64,000 nucleotides of DNA, from positions 1-64,000 of the forward strand of contig JAPDOI010000414.1 of NCBI GenBank assembly GCA_029168955.1, read 5' to 3'. The position numbers and the translations under genes were made by a program. The notes beneath the pieces were generated by a model. It worked only from the letters and a program-made list of their open reading frames with translations, had not been told where the DNA came from and searched no databases. This DNA comes from Aplectana chamaeleonis (lineage: Eukaryota; Nematoda; Chromadorea; Rhabditida; Cosmocercidae). How positions within the stretch are numbered: the stretch's first letter is position 1; each line of letters starts with the position of its first letter. Positions 46,301 through 61,200 of the stretch are shown here, in pieces.

Positions 46301-49300
46301 GCAAGTGGTGAACGCCTGAACAATTTTTCTCGTTAAAAGCTTGAAGAAGTAACAAGGTTCAAGAAGTGCTCCCCTGAAAACAAACAAGATGAAAATTCAT
46401 CTTCTGCGTTGACTTTAAAGAGCACACGAGCGCCAAAAAATTGAACTTCTGCAAAGAATAACCCACCCTGGATGGCCGGGTGGAGTGACGACGTAGAGTG
46501 GCTCGACCGTCTTGTACGACGGCAGGGTGTTCACGTGATAGACGTCCTTATTCCTTTTTGCACAACAGCAGCAGAATTTCGCCAAGAACATCGAGCACAG
46601 CACCCCGGTGATGCAAAGCACAATGAGAATTGCCACGATTAGTCCGATAATTGGCTGGAAATCACAATGCTACATCACGCAGGCTTAGCTGTGGGTAAGG
46701 ACAACTGACACCAAGTTTTGATTCATCTCAGGTGTCAGGAATCCACAGAAGAAAATGTAGATACTCAAGCGTTCTGGTTAGATACATAAAATTTTTCAAT
46801 CTCACTTGCCAACCTTTTGGTCACCTTGCAAGGCTTTGGCCATCTATTTTTTCCACGACTTTGTTCCTTCTAAGGGGACAAAATCATTATAGTATGGAGT
46901 AATTATACGCCACCTCGCGCCTCGCCAAAGTTGCAACAGCTATCTCCCTCCCGAGCCTCTGCGAAAGACATCAGACAGCGAAGATCTTTCCGCGGCGAGG
47001 AGGGCTGGGGCTCGGACGAGTTGTACAGGCGCCCTACACGATGAAGGCTGCATCTCGCCACTCACGGCCGAACCTCAGAAGGAACCCACTTCTTCGCCAC
47101 TATTGATTACAGAAGTGGCAGAGATGGCTTATCACAATAACACATCATTACATCATAAGACCTCATAAAGACTCTTTTGTGGACTAAATGATTATCTTCA
47201 TGGCCACTTGATCGTATTTTTTGCATAACATTAGGCTGGAGCGAAACTTTTATGTCATTTGACTTTGAAGATTTCGAACTTTTTAGCGTTGGTCCTTCGG
47301 CGAGGTGCGATGTACCAATCGAAAGCACAAATTATTTTTTATCTAACGCTGCCGTACGCTTGGGCTAAAGCCTGTTCATTGGCGATATATGTATGTGCTA
47401 CAACTCAGTGCTAATCTTCAATCTTTTGATTTTGGTCATTTTTGCCGATTCTCGAAAAAAAAACAACAATATTTGACGATAAAAATACTTTTGAGTAGGG
47501 ACCTGGTCATTACACTTAATTTTGAAGCTTCGGGGCCGAAACTTCTCGGATGGGCCAGGAAAGACCGAAGAGGCAAAGTCACAAAATCAGCTAAAAATCA
47601 ATAAATACGCTCGTTGAAAAAATCCGCAAAAGCCATCATCTAGTTCTAAGGCGGTTCAAATATCCTGTCGATTGTGGCAGGTTCGGCGGTTCACCTCAAA
47701 ATAAAGAGAAGCACTCAAAAATACGCAGTACTAAAGATTACCACTGCATTTTGCACATGTTTCGCAAATGAACAGGCTTTGCCTCAAATGGAAGGCAATT
47801 TCAGATAGAAAAGAAATCGCCCTTGATCGAAGCCCCAACGCCGAAGGTTCAAAAATCGTCAAAGTCAGGTGGCAGGAAACATTCGCTTCAACTCAATACA
47901 AGCAGATAGCAGATAGAGTTTCAAAAAATAAATACTCAGTCATTCCTTGGGATACTTTTCTACAAGCAATTCGACGAAAGGATCAGGCCTCTGACTGCCC
48001 CCATGGCGAAACGATTAGCATGGGTCAGCTCAGCCTGACGACTCTCCCTCCATCTCCAATGCGAAGGCACGTTCCTTCGTCGCGTCACGACGAGCTGGTC
48101 GTAGCGCGGCGTCTGCGAGAGATAAATAATTGAGGGAGTCCTTGCTGCCCATTGGCAAACTATGACAAGATGCGAATCATCTTTAGCGAGGTATTCTATA
48201 ATCGTTTTGTCCTAAAGTCCACCACCCCTTCTGAGTATGAAGGAATTCATTTTCCAGAATTCGACTCTCGTTAAAGGCACAGTCCAAGCTCAGGGAAAAA
48301 ATCTGAAATTTCCACTTAATTGTGAAGTAGACCCACCCCATATAATACCTGCCAAATGCGAGCTCATGAATCCTCCGAATAAGCGAAATATAGGAGGAAG
48401 CCTCCATGGGGCGCCCCCATCGGGAAGCCTCTTTTTACGATGTTTAGAGCTTGGCAGTGGCGAGATGAGCGATGTTTCCCGATCAATAGCCCCGTTCGTC
48501 CATACACTCTCAGCTTCCCTCTCTACTCAGGTCGGCTGGTATACATCGGTTTAAAATGGCGGAAGTTATGAGCCTCGGACAACTCGTCCACCATGCTTCC
48601 GCAGCTCAATTTTTGAGGGGCCATAACTTCGTTCCCAGGGGGTCTTCTACGATTCCAGACAACACCATTGGGATCAGCGTGGGACCGTTTCCAAGATAGG
48701 CAGAAAATCAGAAGAACGATTCAGAGGTTGGACTGTGTCTTGAACCATCGAAAGTATCTCAGCTCATTATCCTCAATTGATTCCACTGTTCGTCCCTGCT
48801 TTCAGCGATCTCACATAACCTTGCGGTCTTTTACGGTCATAAATTCAGAACATCGGCATTTTCTTCGCTGACGATTGCTGCTACTGCTGGCAGTTGACAT
48901 GCGACAAGGTCGGTTAGTGGCGGCCGAAAGATCGCATCTGAGCTGATCACACCGACTGGGCAGCGGTAAAAAAGCCGCGAAAACACACCACAGTCGGTTG
49001 AGATCGCTTCTAGATGGAAATCTGTACTCGATTTAACACTGAGATAGCTAGCCGAAATCTGATTAAGGTAGTTTTGGGACGGCGGAACACCTAAGTTGTG
49101 GCTTCGAGTCGGCAGCGATTACTGAGGTGAGCAAACACGAGATTTTTCTCAAAAAAAAACGGAGTTTGGAGACATGCGAACCACGAGACAATGGAGGCGT
49201 AAATTAATTCGAAGTTTTTTCTAACAATGAGAGTAAATACGCTCAATTTCGGAGGCCAACTCAGTTTATATAATTGGCCGACGAATGCGACGCACGATCT

Positions 49301-52206
49301 CGTACGAGCTTCCAGGCCTCCAACATCAGCTAGGTAGGTCAGTTTCGTTAAATCTAATAGAACAATATACTCGAGCGGTGAAAGAACCCTTCCGAAAATT
49401 GATTGGCCAGATGGAAATAAGGTAAGGAAGGGGTACAGTATTGAAAAATGCCAATGCGAGCATTTATTTATCCGTCGTAGCCTCTAATCCGCTTTTTTTG
49501 CTAAAAAAGGAGAAAGAGAGCTCGTGAAAGATGTGCGTTGCGAGACAAACAACTGACTAAAAGTTTTGACGCATTTAGAAGAAATTTTGTTCGTAATTGA
49601 GAACTGCATTGATCATACAACTATAGAATGCTCAGGAACGCTTTGGCGCCACGGCGGTCTCGTCAACACTCAGAAAGTGAAGGATACGGGTTAGCAAGCC
49701 CAATTGAGGAAATTGAAAAATTCAACTCACCAGCCAAGACTCGGCCCTTTGCACTGGATTTGCTACCACATCTTTGTAGTTGTTCAAGAGAAATTGTAGA
49801 GCCAAAGTGTTGTCCAAGTCTGAGTCCGATCCCTGAAAACATGAAGGCTCGGCGGAATTGTTCAAAGTTGTGTGGAATTAGTGTTTCGTGCGAGGAAACT
49901 CCTGCTCCAGGAATCCGACAATAAATTCTCGTTGAAAAACGTACTTTAGAGGCGAGCTCATGCAACTTTTCCATGTCTTCGTCAGTCAGCAGCACAAACG
50001 AATCACCGCCTCGATAGGTTGCCAACTGGAACAAGTAAGATTTAAGATTCAATCTCAATTGTGGCTGCTATGAAATAAAGAGAGCCCTCGTTGATGTCAA
50101 AGATTCTAACTGTTTGTTCTATTCAGTTGGCCTGAAGAAGAGCTAAGGGGCAAAACTTCGCCAATAAACGTGCCAGTGATCAGTCACAAACCGCACTTTT
50201 TCAAGAAATGAGGATAATATGATGTTTTCTGCGCAATCATTTGTGCAGCGCAAGTTAATGCATTAGATAGTACCCTAATAAAAACATTGCATTTAGCTGT
50301 TTACACTATGGAAAGCATGAGAAAATGCATGAGACTGTCAGCCCACGCGGTCGGCGTGCGTGTCAAGCGACCAACGTGAAGACATTTACGGACTTGTGAA
50401 TGGATGAGCAGGAATATTACACGAATATTGAATAGTATCCCATTCAGTCGTTTGCAGCCGTGTAAAGGCTCGTCCGAAAAATGCCTTCTTGACGGCCGCT
50501 CAAGACGCGTGCCGACCGCGTGAGCGGGCAGCCACATTCTGACAGATATTACAAACATGTCTAACCGTTCCTGTAGACAGGTTTGCACAAAAAAAGTGAT
50601 CGATTTAAATTTTTATTCCGTGAAGTTCTTAAAGGCAGTGTTCACGATGGAAAAAGTTTTCGAAATTCCACTAGGATTGGGTAGTGGAGGGGCACACTGT
50701 AACGTTAACGTCTGAAGAACGCATGAAAACGAGCCAGGAAGAGCCTAAAAAGAGCCCGAAGTTGCAACTTCGAGCGCATTGAAAACCCCAAAAGCGCATC
50801 ACACGCCCACCGACGTGAACAAATGAATGCTCGAGATCGTGTGATGAGCGATGAATTTCAATCATTAGCCCCGTTCTTGCCTTCATTCTCAGCTTCTCTC
50901 TTTACTCAGGTCAGCTCGCTTAGATCGGCTGCAAAAGACGGAAGTTACAAGCCTCGGACAACTCGTCCACCATGTTTCCATAGCTCAATCTTTGAGGGAC
51001 CATACCTGCGTTCACAGAAGGTCTTGTACGATTTTAGAGAAATCATTGGAATCAGTATGGGGCCGTTTTCAAGATAGGCGGAAAAACAGAAAAACGATTT
51101 TCATCGTGAACATTGCCTTTAAGCATTTAGAAGAAAATTTAACATGAAATTAGAAAGAAAAACGTCTAATGAAGTCCAAATGGACTGTGACAATAAGACT
51201 CTGTTCGAGAAGACGCGCTGATTGGAATGTTTAGAAGGTTTAGCGGGGCAGAAACAAAGATTGCAACAAAAACCACAAGACAGGTTTCTCGCTGAAAAAC
51301 GTCGCTAGGAATCGCAACGTGAAGTTAGCCGCTGTCATCGAGCCACGAGACACTCAGAACGAAATTGAAGCAAAGGTTGACCGTATCATGGATGCACCCA
51401 TTTAGATAACGTTACGTCAAGTTCTCAAGCTTATAACTACCTAGAACAGTAGCTTGGGTCGAGATTGCATACTATGTCGCAAGGGGCAAAGAGACACCAA
51501 CAATGGCACTCGTTTTGTCAGATGTGTTTCACGCTCTAGACACTTTCCTTGTTAGCACGTAATCGATATTGGTTGAAATTTAAACTTTTTCCAAATATTG
51601 TTTGGAAACCGTGAAAAAAAAACGAGGTAGCTGAATCTTTTAACATAGCCTCACGATATGGTTTATGAAATATCTTTTTGCAGCCGCCAGCTGTTATCTT
51701 GCTATCATTGCTTGGCGCCACAAGACGACCACCCGAGCGAAACGGCCGTTTATCCCTTTTTGCCATTATTTTCTGTAGAACAACCACTCCGTTCGGATGA
51801 TGAGGACACATATATGTATAGTAACTTCGTCGTGGTTTCTCGAAAACATTATTTGAACGACAAAATTGGCAGATGTTAAAGCTGCGTGGATAACTTTTGT
51901 GGAAAGTAGGACCTCACGCTCCGAGGTAAACTGGATATTGTTTTACTTTTCGCACCTAGAAGGCTCAAGCAAGAATTGGAGTTAACTCCAAAGCTCTTGT
52001 TGCAGTGTTCAATTAGGGACAAACGGGTTGCTGAAAAAAAAACGAGTTTTTTTTGCTCAAATTTTATCTAACCGTAGGGCAGTTGGGTAAGTTCATCGAG
52101 CCGATGCTCAGCCAAACACTGCAAGATGCTTTAGAACATCTCACACCAACCAAGTTCAGCGATGAAAGTCAGAAACAGAACTCATGCCTAAGCGAAAGTC
52201 CTCTAT

Positions 52207-52237
<31 letters not shown>

Positions 52238-55200
52238 GGAGAGTGGTCGAGCCACGCGAATATTACATTCAACATGATCTGTAAAACTGAGATAGAACAG
52301 ATTACTTAAAACGCAATATTTTGAGAACAAGAAAAAAATTTCATGAGGGATTAGCATTAAGTCGAAGGTCAAGAAGGTTTTAAATCCATTCGTAGGCATA
52401 GTAAGGACATTTTCCCTTACTAGTGGACGAAAAATTTTTATAGCTCTATATGAGAAAAACTCGGATCGGATCTGACTTTTTGTCACCGGCTCAGCTATCC
52501 TTAGGCCTCCGAATCTTGTTCTCGATTGTTCAGTATGAAAAAAATCTGAAGGATCGAAAATCTCTAGGGTATTTCAAACTCTCGTCCGAACGGCGTAAAA
52601 CCTACTTTACGCATTTTCCAGGGGACTATTTATTTTGCGTCGAGCAGCGAATAGGTTGACAATAAAAACGTTCAAAAGTGAACAATGAGACGGGAAGACG
52701 CTCATCTTTCGGTGGGAGTCATAATCTCCAACCAGTTATTTTCTCGAGGAACACAGGAACAAGTGTGGAAATTTTTATGAGGGCCCATCTAGTGCTACCC
52801 TGTCCCATTACGCTACTATCCAAAGAACGAATTCCTGTCCTGAAATTTTCACACCTTTATAGAATGTTCGTTTATTCGAACGTTTGCCGCAAATTCTACA
52901 GTATTGTTTTCTCTGCTTTCTAGCAAATGCTATGACGGAAGTGGTATGTTGAATAGTGCTCACACCATGGATGCTATACATAGGATTACGCTTCATGTAC
53001 AGTCCGTATACTATAGTATATGTACTTGTTCCGAATCAAATAAGCGGATGAGTATCTGACTGTTTCAGTGGGATAAAAAACTCGACCTTTTATTCGAAAA
53101 GTTTGATATCCGGCTACATTCGAAAAGTCGAATATTCGAAAAAGTGATATCCGAATACAGTCGAAAAGTCGACTACTATTCAAGAAAGTGCAATATCCGA
53201 CTACACTCGTATAGTTGGATATTCGAATATTTCAAAATCCGACTATAGTCGAAAAGTCGGACATTACAACCCGACCACAAAATACTGCACGTCATTCACT
53301 CTCCTGGAGAATAATTTTGTTCATCCCGAAGGCCTGCTTCATCTCGATCGTCGTTGTTTATAGATCGAAGCGAGAACTAGGTAGTCGCCCGATTCTGCAT
53401 TTAATTTTAGTTCATTCAAACATAGAATTTGATTATATTTTCTCTAAGAGGAAATAATGTGGGTTCTAGTCAGTTGATAGCGATTTTTTAAGAAACCTTA
53501 TTGATGTTGCAGACAGCAACAGGCACTAATTTAACCGTATTTTACGTTAATTCTCGCGAGAAAAGAAGACAGGATGTTTCCGAAACCTTGGGGTGAGGCC
53601 GTTATCAGAAAACAGATTCCTCCGCAAGATTTATTTTAGAAAATTTTTTGAAGCTTCCATCTTTTCTCTTTGTTCCCCGACTTGAGAGGTTCTTGCCGGT
53701 AGTGTATTTGCTTTTTCTGATTTAGAATTCTGAACTTGTGATATTTTATAGCAAATCAAAATGTAATATGTAGGTCTTCTACCGTAAGAATCAACTTCAT
53801 AAACGAGTTTACATATAGAATTATCCAAATTCCTTCCCGAGCAAATCGGACCGGTCTAACTGATCGGCAAACGTATACATTGCGAACTGTTTTTTCCCTT
53901 ATCTGAATCGGAGTATATTTCAGAGCAAAATTGTACACACGCTAGCAGCATATTGCTCCAAAAATTCCGCCAAATATAAGGTCTTACCACGAGACTGGCA
54001 AATATAAGAGCTGCCTAAACGTTCGCCAATCAACCGTATCGGCCTGATTTGGTTGAAAAAAGGCTGTTTCAAGCCGCCACCAACGCCCGCGAGCGGATGA
54101 GTGAGAAATCGATATGCCTTCATGTAAAAAAAAACAGTTACTTGCATTGAAATCTTTTTCATAGTCGGATGAGAAGTCGACCTTTTATTCGTAAAGTCGA
54201 ATTTTCGGAAGAGTGTGATATTTGACTATAGTCGAAAAGTTGAATACCGTATTCTCTCTCGATGTATGTAGTTGAAGTACACCTCTTATAGAAGTACACC
54301 AAAAAGAGAGGGCAGACTTTAGAAGTACGCCCTCTATCTCAAGTACACCTTTATTAGTAGTACACTTCTAAATAAGATGAGGAATAAAAATATAGACTGT
54401 TAAACAGTGTTACGGCTTAGAAATGGACGATAATATCAACAAGTGTGCAAGCGCTGCCTCACCCGGACTTGAATAGCTCACTTTTCATTTTTGTTGATGC
54501 CGAAAATCATAGTTTTATTCCTGAAACCTTAGCTCTCTGGCAAAGGTAACGATTTGGAAATGCCATTACGAAGTCAAAGAAAGTTTCAAAAATATCTTGG
54601 AATATCTTAAAAATTGATTTGGGGTAGAACAGCCTGGAGCAGTAAAAAAGCTAGGAAATGAAGTGAGCTAACTAGAATACGATTTGGTGGTCAATGGCAG
54701 ACGAGGGATCGGATTTTACAAGCTTTTCCGTTAAACTTATCAAAGCAAAATCAAGTACGATATGGATTGGGGCGTTGCGTTCACCTAGCCTGATCTATGC
54801 TGATTCTCTTATTACAGCTTCCAAAATGGCTTAATGTTTCCGTTGCCAGCTTGATTTCGTTTTAATAAGTTTAACGGAGAAGCTTGTGAAATCCGATCCC
54901 TCGTCTATCATTTACCACCAAATCGTATTTTTTACTCCAGGCTATTTAACGCCAAATTATTTTTGAAGATAATCCAAGATATTTTTTAAACTTTTTTTGA
55001 CTTCTTAATGACATTGCCAGAACGTTACTTTTGCCATGAAGCTAAATTTTCAGAAATTTCACTTATTTTTCACCAAGGTTCCGTTTCTGACTTTAATTTT
55101 GCTCCACGATTTCCATTTTGGAACGACAAAGCATCTAACAGACGGCATTGTCTTATGAGTACAATTTTTGGAACCTATGACCCACAACCACAAAAAGAAC

Positions 55201-58200
55201 CATTCATTGCCGCATTTTGTGCATCATGTTAAAAATCGATTTTATTGATCATGAATATTTGATTTTGCAAGATGAGAAGAATTTCCCAAACAAGTTACTT
55301 AGAGCCATCAAAAATCGAGAATCATTGCGGCTTTTGTGCAAGGCTAAAATAGATATTATTGATTTGTATTTATCGATAATGTCTGATGAGCGAAATTCCC
55401 CAACAAAGAAAACCAATCTCATCAGCAGTCACCACTTCTCGCCGCATTTTGTGCAGGAAGCGCGAAAATCGATAATATTTATTATCGGTAAATGACAGGT
55501 CATGTGTACGATTTTTGCCAAGTTCAGAACTTACCTTCGACGACCTGTGTTAAAGGCAGTGGTCACGATGAAAAACGTTATCGAAGAAACTGCACAAATC
55601 AGCTTAGATCAAAAACAGCTTGAAAACTATTAAGGTAGCGCGGTGAAAAACGGGCTAGAATTAGAGTTTCTGGGGCCCAAAGATGCCAGCTCGTGAACAC
55701 GTGCACAGCGCCGCCCAGAAAGATCGCATGCCAAGCAGTCAAAAATCATTGACATTCAGAGGAAGAAATAAATGCATATTTGCCAAAAAAAAACAGTTGA
55801 ACAATGAAAGCAAGCACTTCAGTCAATGTTTTTAACTAAATGAGTACGTAAATATTCGAGCAGGTCAGCCCGAAGGTTAAAGGCAGTGTTCAGGAAAAAT
55901 TTCACTTCCGATATCTCCACGGTTTACGGAAGGTCTGGTGCCCTATATAGCAGGGCATGCTCAAAAAAGACACGAAAGACGCGTTTTTGAGCAAAAATAG
56001 GCCCTCCCTTGTTTACGTTGATTTTCCAGCGTGGAGGAATTGACCGCTAGAAGGATGATACCTATCAGTGCAATGAAGCGATCAGCTCACTTATCAGCAC
56101 CTCCTTGACTTGATCACTCCTGTAATCTGAGTCCTCATTTGTTCTTTCCGAGGGGCTCGATCTGGGGCACCAGGCGTGTCTGGAACACCAAAACGCTTGT
56201 TTGCAGCCGTTATTTTGCCGCTCCTGGCCCGTTTTCTACCGTTCTTTCAACACTGGGAGCCTAGGATCCTTCTCGCCTAACAATTCACTGTGGAAAGTCA
56301 ACGAGGATGATCATCGTGAACGCTGCCTTTAATGTTCATTGGTCGAAATTCAATTTCAAGCCAGCTGATGTTCTTGATATTAGAGACCATCGACGCCGAT
56401 GTTGTGGAGTGCGCTCGTCCACCATCAAAACACAAGAAAGTTCAGGCTTCAAATTTGGCCCAAAACAGCGTTTTTTTTTCGAAAATTCTTCTTATAGGCC
56501 CTACTGCACTAACTTCAGAGAAGGTTTTAGAGAGGAAAAGAACAAAAGCGCCCACTGCCCTAAATTGGCTGCGAATTCACCCACACACCCTTGTCTCTAC
56601 AGCCGTGGCATGCCCGAGCAGTTTTCGTGCTACACGGCTAATTAACAACTATGTGAGCACACGATTTTGAGGTGCCCTTCAATGTTTAAGTATCAAGTTC
56701 AAAATGGAACAGGAGCGACCTGCATCCATTTCCACCTTCCTGTCCAAAAATGAGCTTCCTAGCTCAATATTAAAGGCACAGTACACCCTCAGATATGAAT
56801 TTTGAGATTTTTATGTAATTAAGTAGCAGACCCTTCCTGTATAACACGTGCCAAATGCGAGATCTCAATTTCTCCAAATAAGCGAGATATAAGCGACCAC
56901 CGCAGGCCCGACCCCCTTCGCTCACCACCACAGGCCCGACCCCCTAACAGATTTTCGAACTCGATAGCAGCTCGATGGATGGATGAATTCCAACAAGTCG
57001 TCGTTCTTCAGTCCATTGCCGGACTGTCTCCTTATCCTGGCTTTCCCTCACCCAACGATTGCGAATGAAGAGAAATACAGGCCTGAGACAACTCGTCCAC
57101 CAAATTTTCACCCTCAAAATCTAGGCATCTTTGAAGAGCCATAACTCTGTTCAAAGGGGGTCTTGGACGATTTTAGAGATACCACTGTGATCAGCGTGTG
57201 ACTCTCTCCAAGATGAGCATGAAATCTGAAAATTAATTTTTTGGGTGTCCTGTGCCTTTAAGTGTACCCGTAAGATCGTGAACGCCGTCTGAAAAAAAGA
57301 AGATTAACAACAGAAACGAGAGGGTTTTCATATTTTTCTCGAAAACAAGTAGACCATTCCAAACCATTTCTGGGCCGTAATACCAGCTTTTTGCACTTTT
57401 TTAATGCAATTCAGCGCTCATTTCAACGTTCACTCTGAACTGAGATTTCGAAAAAGGGTTGGCCGATTCAAAACCAAATTATGAAACATTAAAGTCAAAT
57501 ATTCGAAAAAGTGCGACATCCGACTTCAGTTGAAAAGTCGGATATTCGAAACGAATTTCATTTGAAACAAGTATCTCCGTAGGGCTGCAGCGGACGCTAG
57601 CAGCAGCTGCATGCCGCCCCCTGTAGCTTCGGGGCGGAAACGATAACTAATGGTGAAGTCCCTTGCGTCCGCTGACGCTGGTAGCTTTCTATGGACGGAG
57701 CCTGAGATCCATTCTCGCATCAGTGCGCTTCAACGTTTTGTTTTTGCCAGAGTCACACCTATGGCGCAAAAATGTCTCACACAAGGAGGCTAGTTATTTT
57801 TGAGTTATTTCTCGGTCTATTTCTGTGCTATTTCCTGCCTGTTTCATGAAAAGCCAGGAAACAGCCGCGAAATAGCCGATAAACGGAGTACCAGGAGCCG
57901 CTGCGGAATCTAGTGGGCTATTTCTCGGCCAACATTCTCGGAGTAGGCTCTACGGGGATTTCGACTTCTCTTATCACCAGCGGTAAGCGTCGTTTTTACG
58001 TAAAAGCATTCTTATCACCAGTTTATGTCGCCGACATTCACCGCTCCGCTACTGGTGATAATCCGAAAGAGCTCTTTAGAGACTCTACCGGGTTTACAAT
58101 AAAATAACCTCCGAGATGTCACCGCATATTGGTGGATCAGGAGCCCAATTCATCTATGAAGTCGAAAAAGCCTAGAAAAGGAGCCCTAAATAGCCCTATG

Positions 58201-61200
58201 CGGACTGAAACCCCAATGTAGAGAACACTCCTCCTTTTCAGCGGCCACCGATAAAAGTAAACAACTGAAAAAATCGGCTTCGAGGAAGCAACCAAAACTC
58301 AAAAGTGGTAAATTTGCTTAAAGGCACAGGACACCCAAAAAAATAATTTTCAGATTTCATGATTGTCTTGGAGAGAGTCACACGCTGATCACAGAGGTAT
58401 CTCTATATTCGTCCAAGACCCCCTTTGAACAGAGTTATGGCTCTTCAAAGATGCCTAACTTTTGATGGTGGAAAAGTGGTGGACGAGTTGTCTCAGGCTT
58501 GTATTTCTCTTCATTCGCAATCGTTACGTGAGAGAAAGGCAGGATAAGGAGATAGTCCAGCGATGAGCTGAAGAAGGACAACTTATTGGAATTCATCCAT
58601 CCATCGAGCCGCTATCAAGTCCCAAAATCTGTCAGGGGGTCGGGCCTCCGGTGGTGAGCGAAGGTGGTCGGGCCTGTGGTGGTCGCTTATATCTCGCTCA
58701 TTTGGAGGAATTGAGATCTCGCATCTGGAACGTGTTATACAGGACGGATCTTCTACACAATTACATGAAAATCTTAAAATTCATATCTGAGGGTGTACTG
58801 TGCCTTTAAGCCGGGGATTAGAGGTAATAAATATAGTCATTCGATCTTCGAATGTTTTCTTGAAGTCAAATTTTCAGCTGCTTGTTTCGATCGGTTGCAG
58901 GTGAAGAACTGGGCGGGGCGTGTGCTCAACATCGATGGCTGAAGCCGTTAAGGGTTAGTTCGGGCTCTCTTCCCGCCGTTTTTTTTTCGGCACTGTTGTC
59001 GCAATGGGCCCTTGATCCGTCAATATACGGTGAAGACATGGTGATGATTTTATCGTGAACATTGCTTTTGAAGTACAGAAAATTAGCATCGGAAAGTTCA
59101 ACATGAAACACAGTATTTATTAGAGTTTACAGAGGCTAGGTTCCTGAAAACCACCGAAATTTTCGACAGACTCTCCCTCTACGAGGCTTTACTTATTCTA
59201 CGTTACAAAAAGGAATCTTTGGAGATTTGAATGACAAGGTCGATGTCGGCGGCTCCACCTCAGCGGGTGGTGCCGCCACCGTTAGGATGGCCTTGCTAGT
59301 CGACGTTCATATGTCACGTCTGGAAATTTACGTCCTCTAATTACCTGTGATACTGCTACGCAACAGCTTAAAGGCACAGTACACCCCCAGATATGAATTT
59401 CGAGATTTTCATGTGGTTTTGTAGAAGACCCCTCCTGTATAACTAGTGTCAAATGCGAGACCTGAATTCCTCCAAATAAGCGAGATATAAGCGACAACCA
59501 CAGGCCCGACCCCCTTCGCTCACCTCCACAGCCCCGACCCCCTTCCGGATTTTCGACCTCGATATCTGCTGGATGGATGGATGAATTCCAACGAGTCGTC
59601 GTTCTTCAGTCCACTACCGGACTGTCTCCTTCTCCTGGCTTTCTCTCACGCAACGATTGCGATTGAAGAGAATTACATGCCTGAGACAACTCGTCCACCA
59701 ATTTTTCGCCCTCAAAATCTAGGCACCTTTGAAAAGCCATAACTCTATTCAAAAAAGGTCTTGGCCGATTTCATAGATACCATTGTGATCAGCGTGTGAC
59801 TATCTCCAAGATAAGCATGAAATCTGAAGAATATTTTTGTGGGTGTCCTGTGCCTTTGAAGGCAGTGTTCACGATAATTTTCGTCTACGAGTTTTTCACA
59901 TAGAACAATGCGTTGGCCTCCAAGTGTTACCAAAATTACGAAGAAACGGAGAGAAACGCATTGAAACGTCGTATTTCAGTGACACTATCCTATAACATGG
60001 ACTAGTTGTTCGGTTGGATGAACACGTTCATGGTGGCTGTCACCGGTGAAAAATTGGGTCAATCGAGAATAGAAGAAAATTTCATGCAAAACAGGATTAG
60101 TTAGGGCCCTAAGGAAAGAACGGAGCAATAGGGAGTAGAGAATTGCAAAGGACTGGTTCACAGAAGATTTCATTGTCACAACAGTCTCTGTGATACATAA
60201 AGGCAACGTTCGCGCTGAAAATCAATTTTCATTTTTCGGGCTCAATTTCATGATTGAGCCCGGTAGACCACACTGGTAAATTTTGGCGCGTCAAAAACGT
60301 TGGGCAATGAGGTTGGAAGGCGTCAAAGATGAAGATCTGCCACCAAATCTCACCAGTCATCTAGCACTTTTCCCTAGAATGTTGGTGCGACCGTAACACA
60401 ACATGAAAAATAGTTACGGCACGAACTCCACATGCAGAAAAACCCCAAAAATGAAAGTGACGAGGCCTCCAAAGGCTGAAAAACGGCAAAAATCATTTTG
60501 GCGCGAAATTCAAATTCGTATTTACAATGTGTTCCGATTGACTTCTCTTTACAAATGAAGGTTTTTCATGGGCCCCTTCGACATTTTCGTTCACTAGAGA
60601 GGTCAAGCTACACAAAACATGAAAAAATAATATACGGTTTTCTGCGCGTACGATGCCTTTAAGGACTTCGTGTACTTCTGGTGCGTTTTTCTTAATTTCT
60701 ACGTCATTTTAGTTATACCCGGGGGGCACTTAATCAATTTAGCGAATAATCTCAAAATTGAAGATTATCGTGAACACTGCGTTTAACACGAAATTGTAGG
60801 GTGAAATTGTAGGGTGAAATGAAATTCGAGAATCCGTTGTCTGGTCGACCTGACATAACTTTGATGTCAGCATACAGGCAACTGAAGAGGTTTGGTTTCG
60901 CGGGGCCTTGTGATCACTTAGATGATGGTTTGCCTTCATGAAGGGGGATTTCAGCCTATTTCATCGAAAATATGGTGGCTAGACAAAGCATAGTTAAGTC
61001 GAGGAAATTGAAGACTGAAACGACAGGAAGAGGAATCAACAATCCAGATGTAAGGAATCCTTCTATTTTTTTGTGCTCAATCGTGTAATGGGTAATTTGA
61101 AGATCCCCCGTGAAGCCAGAGTCCCAAAAATGTCAAAGACTCGGGTACCAAAAAAATTGCGTTGTGGGACGGTTTTCAAGTGCAAAAATGATGTCATAAC

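Noticed and set aside
47768..48133. 121-codon plus-strand ORF inside an intron
   Set aside because: No domain or signal; length is within what intronic DNA gives by chance.
49663..50058. Single 131-codon minus-strand ORF
   Set aside because: Better explained as two exons (50,025-49,945 and 49,832-49,731) separated by a 112-nt intron with GTACGT and TTTTCAG; the intron happens to be open in that frame.
57838..57846. CTGTTTCA (nematode piRNA upstream motif); also near 53,063
   Set aside because: Two isolated 8-mers are expected by chance in 64 kb, and no cluster was seen.
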